From contig CM060731.1 of the NCBI GenBank assembly GCA_030704615.1, positions 55,102,221-55,166,220 of the forward strand: a stretch of 64,000 nucleotides of DNA, given 5' to 3'. Shown one piece after another: positions 60,901 to 64,000 of the stretch. The notes beneath the pieces are model-generated. The model searched no databases and had not been told where the DNA came from. It was given only the letters and a program-made list of their open reading frames with translations. The stretch is from Takakia lepidozioides (lineage: Eukaryota; Streptophyta; Takakiopsida; Takakiales; Takakiaceae). The translations under genes were made by a program, and so were the position numbers. Every line of letters starts with the position of its first letter. Positions within the stretch are counted from its first letter, which is position 1.

Positions 60901-63888
60901 GAACCCAGAAGAAATTACCTTGATCTGCAATGGTAAAGCTTCCTTATGGGGCTGCAAGGTGAAGGCACTCGAGGCATGTGTGGACCGGATGCGCATCCAG
61001 AAACCCTTTTGTACAAAAACTAGCCCAGCCTTGTCATCAGTCCCAACCTCCACGTACATTACTTTCTGTTCCCAGCACCACTCATCATCCCAGCTGTCAC
61101 TTTCCAGCAATGGCTCATGCTGCACCTGCAATAAGAAGAAAGCAAAGTCATTTATGTTATGAGATTTCATGCTCATACTTTGAGCATCAACTCTTATTAT
61201 CCTTCACAGGTACCCACAATACACACCCTCCCCCTCACCACATTCCCAACGCATTATTTCTTCTCTCATCAATCATATTGCTTGATAATCTTCTGCTATC
61301 AAAAATGAGTTTTTGCAGGGACCCTAAACCCTTAACCATCACAAAAGCGGCTTATAACATTGGTTGTTAACCAGTCGCCAGACAGGGACTCACCTCCAGC
61401 TGATACTTCCCTGGGAGGACTTTCTCAAACAGAAACCCATTGCCCTCATTTATCAGGTTGGCCTCTTGTACTGTGGCGACACCCTTCTCCGTTGTACCAA
61501 GAGAACCGAAAGGAGCCAGTGTGATCTTCAGACGGGGAGAACAAAGACTTTTGCACTTAATCTCACCAGAGATGCTAACTTGAGCCTGGGACAAACACAG
61601 GTGTCAAGTACCTTCACATGTCGTCAAAGCATTGTCACGTTCAGGGTCAGAATTAGCTACAGCTAGAGGAGAGAGCCGAGGCAATCTTGGAGTACAGCAT
61701 GTTTAAGAACCGCATATGACAGTGCAGTCAATCACCAACAGGAAATTTTCTGCCTACTGCAATCTGATGGACAACTCACCTGCGTGAAAATAGTATTGAG
61801 GAAGGGGCCCACTACACTGATGTCCATATGTGGAGGAGAGAGGAGCAACCCAACTGCATTTTCTGCAGGTGTGGTCAAAGGCGAGACTCGATACTCCCCT
61901 GGTGGCACCTGTAATATTACTAAGTATCAACAAAGGTGGTAACCTCATTCTCATTCATCTGGCAAGGCAGGAAAGGGTGAGGATCGGAGCCACAGAGCAT
62001 GCAAACAGACAGACCATGGCGAGATAGGAAGAAAGTTATGACTTTCACAAGAGGCCCAGAAGGAGAGAAAGCAATAAGAAACTTTGTAACGTCCACGGAA
62101 GGACGCAGAGGTGTCGACAGAGGGAGAGACAGAGATTCTTGCAATAAGAAAAAGGCAAAATATATTTGTTAACAGTTCCTTGCAAACTGCACATATGATG
62201 TATTCTTGACAGCTGAGTCCCTGTTGAATATTGACCATAATAAAACCAGTATATGGTTTCAGCCCACCCAGCTATTGATGTTACATTCGAAATTGCACAT
62301 GGCAAAACAATCAGATAACAGGGAAGTATTGATTTAAGGCTGGCAACATAGAAAAGCATTCCAAAGTTGGAGAGGAGTTTGAAAATAAGTATAGAGAGAA
62401 ACTCTACCAGTCCACAAAGGACCCCAAGGGTCCATAGGACGACAGCCTAAACATGCCTCCCTGAGTCCTTCTCAAATTTTAACATACCTCGAGTCCATCT
62501 CTTTAAGTTCTTCTCCCAAGAACAAATTAATGGATACAATGGCTTTATCTCACCCTCAGTCTTGATCCGCAACCAAATTCACTCCCACATAAACCAACCA
62601 CGATAGTGCTTTCACTCAAAGGAGAGGCTACCCAACTTGCCTCTAAGCAGAAAGAGCCATGCTCATCTGTGCGAGTTGTCTGAGGCTTCACACTTGCAGG
62701 GCCATGCGTGACTGCTACCTGCCGCTGCAGAAATCAACAAGTTTACTTACACATCTATGACTTGACTTTCACACTCAGAAATATGGAGAAACAAGCCTAG
62801 AACAGCCAAAGCTGTCATTCCAAAAAAAAAATCAATATTGTCTGAACAACATCAATCGCCAGTTGCCAACCTTGCCAGCATAAGCTGGTGTTAGAACTTC
62901 GATGGATCCACAGAGTTCATAGTGGGTCACTTTGATCTCTGGAATTGATGCCATGTTTGGTAATACCTGTACCCATACAAGCTCAACAACTCAATCAGGG
63001 AAAATCAGGCCTCGACGTTAGGAATTCACTGCTACAAGACAACCAATGAAACTTGATGACAACTGCACAGAGTGAGAATATGAAACTTCTACTTACAGTT
63101 GAAACTATGTCTTTTGGTCTAAATGATTAGGAATACTCCCAACAGATGATAATGCCAAACCTAATCAATGTTTAGAAATATCAAAATCATTGTGTAGGCA
63201 TTTCTTCATTCAGGGCCAGTGTCAGAGGGAGAGAAAAGGTGATAAAGCAATACCACACATATATCCTAATACATGAGCAGCTTTGATAGATTCTGTTGCA
63301 AAAACAATGCACATCAAGCCACAACCATGAATGGTTTTTGGGATACAACCACCCACCATGAAATTCTCAAGAGAGCTGAAAGTGTAGTGTTTTTTCTTTG
63401 CTTTGATTGTGTAGTGTGTTGACGTCACCTGCTCCAATATATCCAGTGAGTAACCAGAAAGCAGATTACATCTCTAGCCCAGTCACAACCTTTCTAAGTC
63501 AGAAAGGCAAACTTTAGCCCTTACTCTGCAGTTGTTCACAGGGAGAACCGGATAATACATGCAAAGAAACTGCTCTTCAATGAAGTGCCTTTGATGTTTA
63601 CATCTCATATCTAGTTCATTGAGAAACAAGCTCCACGCATTGTAAGGACAAATTCCATTCAACAAAAAGGGGAACCCCCATCAGGGTGACCTCAACCAGC
63701 CCAACCCGCACAAAGCACCAAAAACATGAAAATCTGAGCAAGAGGGCCAAAGTTATAACCTGGTCAAGCTTGTAGTAACCACAAGAATCTGTAGTTGCTC
63801 GGTCTACATCATCAATAACAATCTTTACATTCTCAATACCACCGCCCTCGTGATTCACTACTCGGCCTCCAACTGAGAACCCTGTCAC
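51940..63888 (-). CDS. NOMO: Nodal modulator (NOMO) homologue, 3' part; 5' end outside window
   Basis: Single-pass ER membrane protein with a lumenal chain of beta-sandwich (carboxypeptidase-regulatory/Ig-like) repeats; animal NOMO acts with Nicalin and TMEM147 at the multipass translocon. Seventeen exons in phase, in gene order: 63888-63760, 63428-63357, 62966-62871, 62718-62641 (possibly from 62724), 61908-61780, 61585-61394, 61125-60919, 60713-60600, 57407-57154, 56226-56181, 55851-55603, 55137-54907, 54255-54164, 53749-53518, 53304-52948, 52784-52711, 52057-51940: about 889 residues. Family stretches seen: TTDSCGYYKLDQ, VTHGPASVKPQ, GKYQLEV-like LPGKYQLE, WCWEQ, LVFVQKGFW, PGIHELHF, ILFYPKEQH, GRPGIYIKG, SFSCQKLGQI, LFPGSFYLRPLLK, EARSVSRGYYEET, YRLRGVLPNT and LHVGPLRF. 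The transmembrane helix (PVLPVVVGVAVIALFASMP) and a basic tail ending RTF follow. Two introns start with GC. About 300 N-terminal residues lie beyond 64000. The 46-bp exon is the least certain. Confidence 0.92.
52300..52500 (-). mobile_element. tRNA-derived SINE in the last NOMO intron region
   Basis: On the minus strand an A box (TAGCCCAGTGGTTGGG, 52463-52478) and a B box (GGGTTCAATCC, 52415-52425) lie about 40 bp apart, as in Pol III genes. A body follows (CCATTGGACCCTCAATGG, GAGCAGTAGGCTCTGT) and a tail of CTTATCTTTATCTT type. The body recurs at 4610-4715; the head recurs at 59371-59550. It lies in the intron between the last two NOMO exons. Confidence 0.72.
54672..54790. repeat. Intronic repeat, copy 1 (pair with 56590-56730)
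   Basis: Shares the order TC(G/A)AAGTCT(C)AGAC, AAGCTGCCACTACTCCCC, TTCATCA, ACAGTA, CATGCTCAAATTCAT with 56590-56730 in the same orientation. Diverged, about 120-140 bp. Confidence 0.55.
56590..56730. repeat. Intronic repeat, copy 2 (pair with 54672-54790)
   Basis: AAGTCTGAGACC, ACAAGCTGCCACCACTCCCC, TTCATCACCTCC, ACAGTA, CATACTCAAATTCATG in the same order as the partner. Either an unknown dispersed element or an old internal duplication within NOMO introns. Confidence 0.55.
57786..59356 (+). mobile_element. LINE fragment: reverse transcriptase palm to C-terminal zinc knuckle
   Basis: Inserted in a NOMO intron on the opposite strand. After an A-rich start it encodes RT motif A (YVFFLDVKKAYDTVW), motif B (GVAQGCTLSPLLFNVF), motif C (ALMFADD), then after frameshifts near 58450 and 58680 the thumb region and a CCHC knuckle (CNCPLCG..HFLIHC), stop at about 59348. 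A 15-bp direct repeat TCTCTCTCACACTAG flanks it (57771-57785 and 59357-59371), as expected of a LINE target duplication. The endonuclease and RT fingers are absent: 5'-truncated copy. Confidence 0.85.
59371..59550 (+). mobile_element. tRNA-derived SINE with (TTTC)n tail
   Basis: Head GAGCAGGTAGCCCAGTGGTT (A box at 59378-59388) and B box (GGGTTCAAAG at 59431) match the SINE at 52300-52500. The body (GTGTCCACCTTCC, AGTACTCCTTTGGG, GACACTATAATGTACG) matches 37930-38085 instead. It ends in TTTC repeats (59516-59546). It abuts the right target duplication of the LINE fragment. Confidence 0.7.
59551..60476 (+). mobile_element. LINE fragment: endonuclease end and RT N-terminal linker
   Basis: Starts LLGDFNARVG (catalytic region of an AP-type endonuclease), continues with VDYIIMDKNLF and IGTSDHFLVW (the SDH motif) after a one-base shift near 59760, then a long helical linker (INQLVRSQKKLYWDKLY, DKKFWLALQRLYKP). 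It ends before the RT core. In a normal element this part lies 5' of the RT part, but here it lies 3' of it, so the two fragments are in permuted order. Confidence 0.8.
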
Positions 63889-64000
63889 CTGCCAGACAAA
63901 AATCTTAATCTTGGATTTGCTGCAAGGAAGACATTGCAGCTGGGAAGAACAGGGAGAACAATGTGGATTTACAAAGCAAAGAGAGGGACTGAGCACAGAC

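Overview
The window is nuclear DNA of a land plant. The evidence is spliceosomal introns in three conserved eukaryotic genes, a plant-type DYW pentatricopeptide-repeat (PPR) gene, chromodomain-bearing Ty3/Gypsy elements primed by initiator-Met tRNA, a non-LTR retrotransposon, tRNA-derived SINEs and small DNA transposons. A large intronless DYW-PPR gene surrounded by many decayed PPR copies, together with retroelement-filled introns, fits a seed-free vascular plant (fern or lycophyte) best. That placement is inference; no species is identified.

Layout. 1-17.8 kb is a PPR neighbourhood: one intact-looking DYW-type editing-factor gene (5.8-9.5 kb) whose centre is a 303-bp tandem array, plus at least four PPR pseudogene fragments, repeated copies of the gene's upstream region, a solo LTR, a CACTA-like element and other repeats. 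17.8-37.5 kb is a nest of retrotransposons. An old, heavily mutated Ty3/Gypsy element is interrupted by two copies of a younger chromovirus. One younger copy is complete (25278-31730, minus). The other is cut in two: LTR-gag-protease on the plus strand (21091-23310) and RT-integrase-chromodomain-LTR on the minus strand (37470-32712). The halves meet at almost the same internal point and their outer ends carry the same 5-bp target duplication (CAGGG). An inversion of about 14 kb, with one breakpoint inside the element, explains this and also explains the scattered pieces of the old element.

37.5-64 kb is the genic part. It holds methionine aminopeptidase 2 (12 exons, plus), augmin subunit 4 (13 exons, plus) and the 3' part of a NOMO/nodal-modulator homologue (17 exons seen, minus, running off the right edge). 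I assembled these exon by exon; reading frames stay in phase across all junctions and follow remembered family sequence. Between them lie a DYW-PPR relic just 3' of MetAP2, a Mutator-like MITE with a 9-bp target duplication directly upstream of augmin 4, and a LINE/SINE composite filling one NOMO intron. NOMO also has two GC-AG introns.

The three housekeeping genes work in separate processes (N-terminal Met removal, microtubule nucleation, ER membrane-protein assembly) and are not a functional cluster. The most distinctive biology is the fast-evolving PPR array with its graveyard of fragments, and the inversion record written in the nested retroelements.
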